Shown: positions 34,636 to 42,649, counted from the stretch's first letter. The stretch: 64,000 bases of DNA from Paenirhodobacter ferrireducens (GCF_004022265.1 NZ_SAVB01000003.1:155293-219292), one strand, 5' to 3'. The notes: generated by a model from the letters alone, not told the origin. Translations and numbers: made by a program.

Positions 34636-34658
34636 AAAGGCCCCGCTGACGCGGGGCC
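34636..34658 (-). terminator. Hairpin with leftward T-run between integrase and operon
   Basis: Stem GGCCCCGC-TGAC-GCGGGGCC with TTTT following on the reverse strand. It would stop leftward transcripts starting near the integrase, although no leftward gene is seen there; a short RNA is possible. Confidence 0.5.
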
Positions 34659-34804
34659 GTGACTAAGTCCGAACCGGGCAGGCCCGCCGTCTCTCTGTCG
34701 CGCCGTGCGAGCCGCCCTGCTTGGTGGCGCTGTCGACATTCAGGCTTGACGCTGGCCCGCGTCAGTGGGCAATGTGCGACACGCGGAATCAGTAGTGGCA
34801 AAAC

Positions 34805-36058
34805 ATGGCATACGTAGTTGACAAGATGGTGCCCGGCAAAGCCGGGAAGGAACGCAAGGTCTATATCGCGCGCTGGAAACAGGACGGGAAGACCCGCGAG
34901 AAGTCATTCAGCAAACAGAAAGAGGCGAAGGACTACGCCCGCGACATGGAGGCACGGCACGAACAGGCCGGGCAGTCCAGCGTTGCCAGCGGACCGGCGA
35001 AAAAGGCCAGCTTCGAAGAGCTGGCAACGCTCTACACTGCCGCCCTTGAGGCGGGCTATGACGGGCGGGACCCGCTAGAGGCACAAACGCTGCGCACCTA
35101 TCGCAGCTATATCGCATGGCACGCTCAGCCGCAGTTCGCGCCCTATGGCGACTGCCGGGCAATCACTGCGGGCGATATGGAAGAGCTGCGCGAAACGCTC
35201 ACCAAGAAAGTGGTCGGGGGTGAAAAGCTGTCCCCCCGGACGATCCGGGAAGTTCTGCGGCTGTCCAAGGCGGTCTTGGCGTTCGGCGTGAAGCATGGGT
35301 ACCTTGAGGCGGTGCCGGGGGCGCTAGTCACGCTGCCCCCTACGCGGCGCGAGAAGGCGGCGAACAAGGCCAAGAAGGATGAAGGGGTGTTTACCCCCGC
35401 GCAGGTTGAAGCCCTGCTACAGGCGGCAGATAGCCTAGCGGCGGACAAGAACCGGCAGATTGCCCGGACGTGGCAACTGTACCGCCCCCTTGCCTATTTC
35501 CTTGTCTGGACGGGGGCGCGGATTTCTGAGGCGCGGGGGTTCCCCCGTAGCGGTTTCGACAAGGCGGCAGGCCTGATCAAGATACGCCAGCGCGCGGCAG
35601 AAGCCGGGGAAATAGGGGTGACGAAGTCAGCCGAAGGACGGCGGGACATTCCCCTGCACCCGGACCTTGTCGCGCCTCTGGAAGCCGCAATGCGGCTGCA
35701 CAAGCATGACCTTGTCTTTGCCAGCTCTGCGGGGACTCCCCGGTCCTACCACAACCTTTACAATCGGATGCTCAAGCCGCTGGTGAAGCGCGCTAACGCG
35801 CTTGCAGCGGCAAACAAGGAAGGCGGGGTAAGCGTTCCCATGCTGGGCTTCCACGCCATCCGCCACGCGTACGCTGCGCGCCTGATTGCCGCCGGGGCGA
35901 ACCTCAAGCAGCTTCAAGTCTGGATGGGCCACCATGACCCGGCATTCACGCTCAAGGAATACGGTCACCTTTTTGACGATGACGGCAGCGCGGCGGCGGT
36001 CATGGCAAGAATGGCGCTGCCTAGTCAACGTGGCAAAAGCATGGCAAAAGGTGAATAG
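34805..36058 (+). CDS. int: Tyrosine-type site-specific integrase
   Basis: 417 residues. N-terminal Arm-binding DUF4102-free region (MAYVVDKMVPGKAGKERKVY with KQDGKTREKSFSKQKEAKDY), core-binding SAM-like domain (~70-170), and a catalytic domain with FLVWTGARISEARGF (Arg I), HAIRHAYAARLIAAG (His-x-x-Arg), QVWMGHHDPAFTLKEYGHLF (His and the Tyr nucleophile). Catalyses recombination between attP and the tRNA-Phe 3' end. Transcribed toward attR, 57 bp away. TGGCAAAA pairs occur in front of the gene and over its last codons, possibly arm sites or autoregulation. Confidence 0.94.
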   Translation: MAYVVDKMVPGKAGKERKVYIARWKQDGKTREKSFSKQKEAKDYARDMEARHEQAGQSSVASGPAKKASFEELATLYTAALEAGYDGRDPLEAQTLRTYRSYIAWHAQPQFAPYGDCRAITAGDMEELRETLTKKVVGGEKLSPRTIREVLRLSKAVLAFGVKHGYLEAVPGALVTLPPTRREKAANKAKKDEGVFTPAQVEALLQAADSLAADKNRQIARTWQLYRPLAYFLVWTGARISEARGFPRSGFDKAAGLIKIRQRAAEAGEIGVTKSAEGRRDIPLHPDLVAPLEAAMRLHKHDLVFASSAGTPRSYHNLYNRMLKPLVKRANALAAANKEGGVSVPMLGFHAIRHAYAARLIAAGANLKQLQVWMGHHDPAFTLKEYGHLFDDDGSAAAVMARMALPSQRGKSMAKGE

Positions 36059-36114
36059 TGATTCAGTGCAAAGCTATGTAATAGTGTGGATTTCAGCGTT
36101 CTACGTTACGCCTT

Positions 36115-36159
36115 TTGAAAATCCGCGTGTCGCTGGTTCGATTCCGGCTCTGGGCACCA
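36115..36159 (+). repeat. attR, 45-bp direct repeat of the tRNA-Phe 3' end
   Basis: Identical copy of 20293-20337, starting TTGAAAATCCGCG and ending with CCA. The flanking sequences differ on both sides, so the boundary is sharp. Confidence 0.95.
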
Positions 36160-36256
36160 TATCGTCCTCCCCTTGATTTGCATCTGCTAAGGCATTGAAG
36201 GGATAGGTGGTTTCTGCGGTTTGAAGTCCCGTTTCCCGGCTGAATCGCAAAGGCTC

Positions 36257-37475
36257 TGACCTGCCACGGGTCTTTCATCCAGCCGTGACCGGAGCCCGGT
36301 TGGTGTTTATGCCGATCGGCGTCGCGATGACGACGCGTGCATGGTCCAGGTTGCGAAACATGGTCTCGTTGAGCAATTCATCCCGCATCCGCCCGTTGAC
36401 ACTTTCCACAAAACCGGTCTGCATCGGCTTGCCCGGCGCGATGTAATGCCACTCGATCCGGTGCTCGGAACACCAGCGCAGGATGGCGTTCGAAGTCAGT
36501 TCCGTGCCGTGTCGCTGACGGTCATTCTTGGCTTTCCGCGGCACTCGATCAGGATCGTCAGTTCACGTGCGACGCGCCGCCCGGATATCGACGTGTCCGG
36601 GATCGCCGCGAGGCATTCCCGGGTCACATCATCGACAACGTTGAGCACCCGGAAGCGCTGGCCGCTGGCGAACTGGTCGTGGACGAAATCCAGCGACCAG
36701 CGCGCATTGGCCCGCGCTTCGACGAGGATCGGGGCCCGCGTTCCGACAGCCTTGCGCCGGGCCTTCCGCTTGCGCGACCATCAGTGTCGTCGGGGAAACG
36801 GTCCCCCGGACCGTTTTCTGATCCTCCTCCATCCTCGCGGTAGAGCCGATAGATCCGGTTGATGCCGGAAGGCTCGCCCTCGTGGCGCGAGCCGGCACGA
36901 AGAACCGCCGGTAGCCGAACCGCCGGCGTTCGTTCGCCAGTTCCCGCAGCGAGCGCGCAGAGCCGTATCCGGGGCTCGTCGTGACCGATAGCGAACCATC
37001 TTGCGATCCGCTCCGGCAATCCGGCACGCCCGCCGTTCCGAGAGCCCGAACCGGGCCTTCAGATGCGCGACAGCCTCGCGCTTCACGGCAGGCGTCACCA
37101 CTTTTTTGAAACCAGTTCCTTCATCGCCGCCAGATCCAGCATCTGCTCGGCCAGCAGCTTCTTCAGCTTCGCGTTGTTCGCCTGTTCTCTCGAACCAGTG
37201 GCATTCACGGGCTCACTCCTCGAGCGCCTTTAGCCGCTTCGCCTGCGACACCGTCATGCCGCCGAATTTGGCCTTCCAGTTATAGAAGGGGCCGTCAGAC
37301 ATGCCGTGCTTGCGGCACAGATCCGCGCACTTCACCCCGTCGACGTATACGTCGACCGTGCTCGGTCAGGATGCCGATGATCTGCTCGTCCGTGAATCTC
37401 GTTCGCTTCATTGTCCGTCCTCAAGTCGGGCCGGACTCTCATCGAGAGGTGGAGGGAAAATCCTGTGGCAGATCA
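36257..37475 (-). mobile_element. Degraded IS3-family (IS407-like) insertion sequence
   Basis: 1219 bp. Imperfect terminal inverted repeats begin TGACCTGCCACGGG at 36257 and, on the reverse strand, TGATCTGCCACAGG ending at 37475. The inside encodes broken OrfA/OrfB frames on the reverse strand. The 4-bp flanks differ (GCTC, CCGT), so no target duplication remains. Lies about 100 bp outside attR. Confidence 0.8.
36275..37411 (-). pseudogene. IS3-family transposase OrfA-OrfB, multiply frameshifted
   Basis: Start MKRTRFTDEQIIGILTEH is typical of OrfA in the IS407 group, followed in other frames by NAKLKKLLAEQMLDLAAMKE, then OrfB pieces: ERRACRIAGADRKMVRYRSR, ELANERRRFGYRR and, near the left end, the DDE-domain fragment [40 protein letters not shown]. 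At least four frame changes are needed to join them, so the transposase is inactive. The DDE Glu region is intact only in isolation. Confidence 0.82.
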
Positions 37476-37561
37476 CCGTGCCACGCATTTTCTTGCGCGC
37501 GGCCGGCGCTCTGACGGAAATGTCACCTGACGGCTGGGGGAGGATCGGCTACCTTGCGCGC

Positions 37562-37882
37562 ATGTCATGCGTGACCGCCCTCCTGCGCCTTGTGATCGTC
37601 GCGGTTTTCGCGGCGGGGCTTGGCCTGCCTGCGGCGCCCGCCACCGCGGCGCCGATGCCGGCGATGGCGCAGATGCACGCAGCCCATCCTGTTCAGCCCG
37701 ACGCGGCGCCGATGCCGGTCGACGAGAGCTGCCGGGCGCATTGCCTTGGCGTCAGTGTGCTGATCGCGCCGGCAATGCCCGCACCGCGTGCCGTGCGCGT
37801 CGTGCCTGTGCATGTGGTGGCGTTGGTCGAGACCGCCCCCTCGCTCTGGCCCCTGCCCGAGGGGCATCCGCCCCGCGTCTGA
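37562..37882 (+). CDS. cutF: CutF-like copper-sensing exported leader protein
   Basis: 106 residues: signal sequence MSCVTALLRLVIVAVFAAGL with AxA-type cleavage, His/Met-containing middle (MAQMHAAHPVQ), a Cys motif VDESCRAHCLGVSV and a proline-containing end PEGHPPRV. This matches the plan of CutF in the R. capsulatus cutFOG locus, where the nascent exported protein senses copper through its Cys motif and C-terminal proline sequence and controls translation of CutO. Here it precedes the multicopper oxidase by 45 bp, with a stem-loop between. Assignment rests on context and motifs rather than on strong sequence similarity. Confidence 0.7.
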   Translation: MSCVTALLRLVIVAVFAAGLGLPAAPATAAPMPAMAQMHAAHPVQPDAAPMPVDESCRAHCLGVSVLIAPAMPAPRAVRVVPVHVVALVETAPSLWPLPEGHPPRV

Positions 37883-37884
37883 TC

Positions 37885-37921
37885 CTCCGACCCCGACCTG
37901 ACGTCGATACTTTTTTCGGAG
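37885..37921 (+). promoter_or_regulatory. Stem-loop masking the oxidase ribosome binding site
   Basis: CTCCGA (37885-37890) can pair with TCGGAG (37916-37921), the ribosome binding site of the oxidase gene; a nested CGAC/GTCG stem (37894-37897, 37903-37906) and a T-rich segment lie between. The stem begins 3 nt after the cutF stop, so ribosomes finishing cutF could open it. Confidence 0.6.
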
Positions 37922-37927
37922 ATGATC

Positions 37928-39445
37928 ATGACCCGACTTTCCCGCCGCGGCTTTCTGGCCGCTTCTGCGGCTGCCTCCGCATCGCTTGTTCTGCCCGCGC
38001 GCGTCCGCGCCGCCACCGACGGTTTCGCGCTGACCGCCACCACCCGGGTGATCGAGGTGCAGGGCCGCGCCGCCACCGTGATGGGGCTGATGAACGCGCC
38101 AGGCGGTCTTGGCCTGACGCTCGACCCCGGCCAACGCTTCCGCACGGAGCTGACCAATGCGCTCGACATCGAGACGATCGTGCACTGGCACGGGCAGATC
38201 CCGCCCAACGCGCAGGACGGAGTGCCGAACACCAACCCGATGCTGAAACCGGGCGAGACCCGTGCCTATGACTTCGCGCCGCGCCCGGGCACCTTCTGGA
38301 TGCACAGCCACATCCCCGAGCAGGAGATCGGCCTGCTTGCCGCGCCGCTGATCGTGCGCCGGCCCGAGGAGGTTGCGGCCGACCGGCAGGAGGTGGTGAT
38401 GTTCCTGCACGATTTCGCCTTCCGCACGCCGCAGGAGGTGCTGGCCGAGGTGACCGGCGGCACCGCGATCGACCACACCACCATGGACCATTCGGCGATG
38501 CCGATGGCGGGCGGCATGGGGGCAATGTCCGGCATGCAGGGCATGGGCGACATGGCCTCGATGATGCCCGGCGCAGGTGGCATGTCCGGCATGTCCGGCA
38601 TGGGCGGCATGATGGGCGGCGGCATGGCGATGGATCTGAACGACTTCGACTTCGACGCCTATCTCGCCAATGACCGCACGCTTGACGACCCGGATGTGAT
38701 CACGGTCGAGCGTGGTGGCCGGGTGCGGCTGCGGGTGGTGAACGGCGCCGCGATGACGGCGTTCTGGATCGACCTCGGCGCGGTGACCGGGCGGCTGGTC
38801 GCGGTCGATGGCGAGCCGGTGGTGCCGCTCTCGGGCACGCGTTTTGCGGCCGCGCCGGCGCAGCGGCTCGACATCGAGTTCGATCTGCCCGCCGATGGCA
38901 CGGCGCTGCCGGTCCTTGCCCTGCGCGAGGGCGCGCGCGAGCGCACCGGCATCGTGCTGGCCCCGAAGGGCGCTGCGGTGCCGAAGCTCGCGGGGCTGTC
39001 CGACGCCGATCACCCGCCGGTTTCGGGCGACATGACGCAGGAGCTTGCGCTGCGCGCCGCCACGCCGCTGGCCGCGCGCCCGGTGCAGAACGGGCAGATG
39101 GTGATGCTGACCGGGGCGATGCAGCCCTATGTCTGGACGATCAACGGCCGGACCTGGGAGAATCGCATTCCGGTCGCGGCGAAGAGCGGCGAGCGGGTCG
39201 AGCTGATGTTCCACAACATGTCGATGATGGCGCATCCGATGCACCTGCACGGTCATGTCTTCCAGGTGGTCGGGGTGAACGGCACCCGCTTCGCGGGGGC
39301 GCTGCGCGATACCGTGCATGTGCCGGCGATGGGCAGCGTGACGATTGCCTTCGATGCCGGCGAGGCCGCGCCCTGGATGCTGCATTGCCATCAGATGGGG
39401 CATCTGGCGAGTGGGATGATGACGGAACTTGCCGTCTCGGCCTGA
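37928..39445 (+). CDS. cutO: Periplasmic multicopper oxidase, CutO/CueO type
   Basis: 505 residues from ATG at 37928 (MTRLSRRGFLAASAAASASL); GGAG sits 6 nt upstream of this ATG and would touch the in-frame ATG at 37922. Tat signal SRRGFLAA. Copper ligands: HWHGQIPPNAQDG (T2/T3), WMHSHIPEQEIGL, HPMHLHGHVFQV and HCHQMGHLASGM with the axial Met of the T1 site. Residues ~180-240 are a Met-rich insert (MPMAGGMGAMSGMQGMGDMA and more) like that of CueO, which binds Cu(I). Expected role: oxidation of Cu(I) for copper tolerance in the periplasm. Ends at a strong terminator; no cutG follows. Confidence 0.92.
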   Translation: MTRLSRRGFLAASAAASASLVLPARVRAATDGFALTATTRVIEVQGRAATVMGLMNAPGGLGLTLDPGQRFRTELTNALDIETIVHWHGQIPPNAQDGVPNTNPMLKPGETRAYDFAPRPGTFWMHSHIPEQEIGLLAAPLIVRRPEEVAADRQEVVMFLHDFAFRTPQEVLAEVTGGTAIDHTTMDHSAMPMAGGMGAMSGMQGMGDMASMMPGAGGMSGMSGMGGMMGGGMAMDLNDFDFDAYLANDRTLDDPDVITVERGGRVRLRVVNGAAMTAFWIDLGAVTGRLVAVDGEPVVPLSGTRFAAAPAQRLDIEFDLPADGTALPVLALREGARERTGIVLAPKGAAVPKLAGLSDADHPPVSGDMTQELALRAATPLAARPVQNGQMVMLTGAMQPYVWTINGRTWENRIPVAAKSGERVELMFHNMSMMAHPMHLHGHVFQVVGVNGTRFAGALRDTVHVPAMGSVTIAFDAGEAAPWMLHCHQMGHLASGMMTELAVSA

Positions 39446-39452
39446 CACGAAA

Positions 39453-39479
39453 AGGGCCGCCCCGGCGAGGGGCGGCCCT
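39453..39479. terminator. Terminator between cutO and the convergent VOC gene
   Basis: Long GC stem AGGGCCGCCCC / GGGGCGGCCCT just after the cutO stop. The reverse strand carries TTTT after it, and the forward strand CTTTGT; likely bidirectional. Confidence 0.7.
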
Positions 39480-39495
39480 GGTTCCTTTGTACCGC

Positions 39496-40312
39496 TCAGG
39501 CGGCGCGGGCAAGCGGCGCGGGCAAGCGGCGCGGGTTCGAGCGTCACGCGGTTGCCCCAGGGGTCCGCAAAGGCCGCGCCCGCGGGCCCCGCGCCGGGCA
39601 TGACGCCTAGCACCAGTTCCGCCAGCCCCGCCGTGCCCGGCGCGCGGACGCTCGCACCGGCGCTGCGCCAGGTGTTGGTGGCGAGGTGGTGGTGATAGCC
39701 GCCGGTCGCATAGAAGGCGGCGCCCGGGATACGTTCGGTCACGTCGAAGCCGAGGGTGCCGGCATAGAAGGCCTCGGCCGCGGCGACATCGCCCACCTGA
39801 AGATGCACATGGCCGATCACCGTGCCCGCGGGCGCCTCCTGCCAGTCGCCCGGCGCGGCCTGCATCAGCCCCTGCACGTCGAGCGGGAGGGAGGTCATCT
39901 TCACCCGGGTGCCGTCGGTCTGCCATTCGGCCCGCGGCCGGTCGGCATAGATCTCGATGCCGTTGCCCTCGGGGTCACGCAGATAGGCGGCCTCGCTCAC
40001 GAGGTGGTTCGAGGCGCCGTCGAGCCGCAGCCCGGCCCCGATCGCATGCCGCATCCAGCGGCCGAGATCGGCGCGCTCGGGCAGCAGGAAGGCGGTGTGG
40101 AAGAGGCCCGCCCCGCGCGGGGCAGAGAGGGCGGCCGGGTCGCGGCGCAGCTCGACGAGCGGCGTCGATCCGATCCCGAGCACCAGGCTCTCGCCATCGC
40201 GGCGCAGTGCCGCAAGGCCGATCGCGGTCTGGTAGAAATCGCCGACCCGGTCGAGGTCGCGCACCGTCAGCGCCACGCGGCTGACGGTCATCTGGGCATC
40301 ATTGCTGGCCAT
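39496..40312 (-). CDS. VOC-family dioxygenase/glyoxalase-like protein, C-terminus frameshifted by 13-bp duplication
   Basis: About 270 residues from ATG at 40312 (MASNDAQMTVSRVALTVRDL). Two vicinal-oxygen-chelate modules: DRVGDFYQTAIGLAALRRDG... DPEGNGIEIYADRP, then IGHVHLQVGDVAAAEAFYAG... DPWGNRVTLEP, with metal-ligand His/Glu positions (catechol-2,3-dioxygenase or hydroquinone-dioxygenase type). Near the end GCGCCGCTTGCCC is repeated in tandem (39504-39530); removing one 13-bp copy restores ...EPAPLARAA and a TGA at 39496-39498. With both copies the frame runs on to 37565, antisense to cutO. The DoxX gene lies upstream on the same strand, a pairing common for quinone or aromatic stress genes. 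Confidence 0.82.
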
Positions 40313-40387
40313 GGTCCTGTCTCCTGTGTCGGGGTGGAAGCGAGAGGCCGGGCGTGTCGCCCGGCCGGGCATCAGAGGGGCTGGCGG

Positions 40388-40810
40388 TCAGGCCAGGGTG
40401 AAGGTGAGGAAACCGCCACCGATCAGCGCCTGAACGAAGAGGGCGAGCCCCCAGAAGGCCGGGTATTCCCAACCACCGTTGGGGTTGGTGAACCAGAAGC
40501 CGTTCTTGCGGTGGCCGAACCAGGCGGCGCCCAGGATCACCGGGATCATCACCAGCGCCACGAGGCTGGTCTCGAAGCCGACGATCAGCGCGATGCCGCC
40601 CAGCACCTCGGCCGCCATCGTCGCATAGGCGAACCAGCCGGGCAGGCCGAGCGAGCGGAAATAGCCCGCGGCGCCCGCGGGGGTGAAGACGAAGATCTTC
40701 AGCCAGGCATGCGCCAGGAAGAGCCCGCCGAGGCTGACGCGCAGCAGCAGCGCGGCGAGAGCGATGGCCTCGGCCGAGCCGAAACCGAAAGTCGAGAGAA
40801 GCGAAGTCAT
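40388..40810 (-). CDS. DoxX family membrane protein
   Basis: 140 residues with four hydrophobic helices: AIALAALLLRVSLGGLFLAH, a helix after LGLPGWFAYATMAAEVLGGI, VALVMIPVILGAAWF and PAFWGLALFVQALIGGGF. The opening LRVSLGGLFLAHAWLKIF is the DoxX signature. Members sit in the inner membrane and are often paired with oxidoreductases or VOC proteins, as here (75 bp before the VOC gene). The divergent LysR gene, 130 bp away, probably controls both (inference). Confidence 0.88.
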   Translation of the reverse strand: MTSLLSTFGFGSAEAIALAALLLRVSLGGLFLAHAWLKIFVFTPAGAAGYFRSLGLPGWFAYATMAAEVLGGIALIVGFETSLVALVMIPVILGAAWFGHRKNGFWFTNPNGGWEYPAFWGLALFVQALIGGGFLTFTLA

Positions 40811-40940
40811 GATCCGTATCCTTGTCCGTGTCGGGAGCCGTTGTGGTCGTCCCTTTTGATGAGGAAGAGATAGCGCCTTGCATCACGGCACAGAATGGGC
40901 ATTATCATTCAATCAATTTCGCCATTTTGGGGATAATCTG

Positions 40941-41831
40941 ATGGACCTGCTCGACGGCATCCGCACCTTCGTCGCCGTGGCCGAGAGCGGCTCGTTCACC
41001 GCCGCGGCGGCGCGGCTGGGTATCACCAACAAGGTCGCCAGCAAATACGTCGCGGCGCTCGAGGACCGGCTGGGCCACACGCTGCTCTACCGCACCACGC
41101 GGGCGGTCTCGCTGACCGACGACGGGGCGCGCTGGCTGCCCTTCGCGCGGGCTGCGATCGACGCCGTCGAAGAGGCACAGGGGGCGTTGCAGGAGCCGGG
41201 CGAGGGGCTGACCGGGCGGCTGCGGCTGGCCTGCGGCACGACGCTCGGCGAGCTCGTGGTGGCTGATACAGTGCGCGCCTTCCTGGCCGAGCATCCGGGG
41301 ATGCGGGTCGAGATGGTGATGTCGGACGGGCTGACCGACCTTGCCGCGGGCGGTTTCGACATGGCGGTGCGGATCGGCATCCCGCTCGATTCCAGCCTGC
41401 GGATGCAGAAGGTGGGCGAGACGGTGCTGCGCGTCGCGGCAAGCCCCGCTTATCTCACGCAGGCGGGGGTGCCGCTGCATCCGACCGATCTTTCCCAGGG
41501 GCACCACGCGCTTCTCGACCTGAACGAGGCACGGCCGGGGCGGTGGGGCTTCGAGACGCCCGAGGGGCCGGTGACGATGACCCTGCCGGGCAGCCTTGCG
41601 GTGAACAGCGCGGCAATCACCATCCGCATGGCGCTGGCGGGGGACGGGCTGGTGCATGCGCCCGACATCTTTCTGGCGCCGCATCTGGCGGCCGGAACGC
41701 TGGTCGAGGTGCTGGCCGATTTCGCCGGGCCGGCGCATCCCATTCACCTGCTGACCCTGCCCACGGCTTTCCGTCAGCACAAGACCACCGCCTTTGCCGC
41801 GGTGCTGCGCCGCCGGCTTGCCGCGCTCTAG
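40941..41831 (+). CDS. LysR-family transcriptional regulator
   Basis: 296 residues from ATG at 40941 (MDLLDGIRTFVAVAESGSFT). Winged helix-turn-helix at 1-60 (AAAARLGITNKVASKYVAAL, RTTRAVSLTDDG) and a periplasmic-binding-like effector domain (GRLRLACGTTLGELVVADTV). Belongs to the group with a single DNA-binding domain and short linker. Divergent from DoxX-VOC with a 130-bp shared promoter region. Its stop TAG is shared, as CTAG, with the convergent tonB stop. Confidence 0.9.
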   Translation: MDLLDGIRTFVAVAESGSFTAAAARLGITNKVASKYVAALEDRLGHTLLYRTTRAVSLTDDGARWLPFARAAIDAVEEAQGALQEPGEGLTGRLRLACGTTLGELVVADTVRAFLAEHPGMRVEMVMSDGLTDLAAGGFDMAVRIGIPLDSSLRMQKVGETVLRVAASPAYLTQAGVPLHPTDLSQGHHALLDLNEARPGRWGFETPEGPVTMTLPGSLAVNSAAITIRMALAGDGLVHAPDIFLAPHLAAGTLVEVLADFAGPAHPIHLLTLPTAFRQHKTTAFAAVLRRRLAAL

Positions 41832-42649
41832 CCGCGGGCGCTGAACTCGAAGGAGAAGCGCGCGGGCATCGCGGGCGGCGGCGGGAAGGGGGCGGCGCGG
41901 CGGATGTGGTCGAGCGCCGCGGCATCGAGCGGCGCCGAGCCCGAGCTGCGCAGGATCGTGATCCGCGCCAGCCCGCCGCCCGGAGCGATCTCGAAGCCCA
42001 CCAGCGCGGTGCCGCGGCCCGAACCTCGGTGCTGCGGCACGGCGCGGATCTTGCGGATCACCGTGGCGGCATAGCGCGCGGGCGAGGCGGTGGCGCCGGC
42101 TCCGGCATTGCCCGGGGCGCCCTGCGCCTGCGTGCCCTGGCCGGTCTCGCTGCCCTGCGCGGCGCCGCGGCGGGCGTCGTGATCGGCATTGCCGCGGGCC
42201 TGCGCCTTTTGCGGCGCCGCGGCGGTCTTGCGCGGCGCCTCGGCGACCTTGGCGGGGGTTTTCGGGGCGGGTTTCGGCTTTGCGGCGGGGGTCGCCTGCG
42301 GCCGGGGGGCGGGATCGGGCAGGGCGGTCAGGGGCTCGGGCGCGGGCACCGGGGGCTGCACGGCCGGCACCACCGGATCGAGCGCCTCGGCCACGGGGGC
42401 AAGCGCCGCGGTCGCTTCGACCGGCTGCGCGGCCTCGCCCGTCTCGGCCGGCGCCACCGGGGCAAGGGTGCCCTGAGCGAGATCGGCAAAGCCGTTGCCG
42501 AGAAGCGCGATCTCGGTGCCACCGCCGCCGCCGGGCGGGGCCTCGTTCAGCCCCGGGGCCGAGCCTGCCAGCACCAGCGCATGGACCGCACCGGAAAGCA
42601 GCAGCGCAACGACCGCAACGGTGCGGCCGAGGATGGATCTGCGGGTCAT
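41828..42649 (-). CDS. tonB: TonB energy-transducing protein
   Basis: 273 residues. N-terminal transmembrane anchor (TVAVVALLLSGAVHALVLAG), long Pro/Ala-rich periplasmic spacer (~80-180) and a C-terminal TonB domain: RYAATVIRKIRAVPQHRGSG, GTALVGFEIAPGGGLARITI and LDAAALDHIRRAAPFPPPPA. Links the ExbB/ExbD motor to the haem receptor encoded at 44478. Start overlaps the upstream exbD-like gene by 4 bp; last gene of the leftward operon. Confidence 0.9.
   Translation of the reverse strand: MTRRSILGRTVAVVALLLSGAVHALVLAGSAPGLNEAPPGGGGGTEIALLGNGFADLAQGTLAPVAPAETGEAAQPVEATAALAPVAEALDPVVPAVQPPVPAPEPLTALPDPAPRPQATPAAKPKPAPKTPAKVAEAPRKTAAAPQKAQARGNADHDARRGAAQGSETGQGTQAQGAPGNAGAGATASPARYAATVIRKIRAVPQHRGSGRGTALVGFEIAPGGGLARITILRSSGSAPLDAAALDHIRRAAPFPPPPAMPARFSFEFSARG

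Larger units (their letters stand above)
20293..36159. mobile_element. 15.9 kb integrative element in tRNA-Phe, satellite-like
   Basis: Bounded by perfect 45-bp direct repeats of the tRNA-Phe 3' end. A tyrosine integrase lies at the right end next to attR; a P4-alpha-like primase/helicase, two iteron arrays, many small leftward genes, a serine recombinase, an AT-rich cargo cassette and a lone tape measure gene make up the rest. No capsid, portal, terminase, baseplate or lysis genes and no conjugation genes are visible. Gene content and size fit a phage satellite or a replicating integrative element better than a prophage; the tape measure gene could be a phage remnant (both are inference). 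Confidence 0.88.

Noticed and set aside
20338..36114. CRISPR array among the repeats of the element
   Set aside because: Repeats are short, partly inverted and unevenly spaced; there are no uniform spacers and no cas genes.
20293..36159. Element as an intact prophage
   Set aside because: No terminase, portal, capsid, tail tube, baseplate or lysis genes can be found.
37565..39495. 600-codon extension of the VOC frame antisense to cutO and cutF
   Set aside because: High-GC DNA gives long open antisense frames; the extension is His/Arg/Gly-rich without domains and is explained by the 13-bp duplication removing the natural stop.
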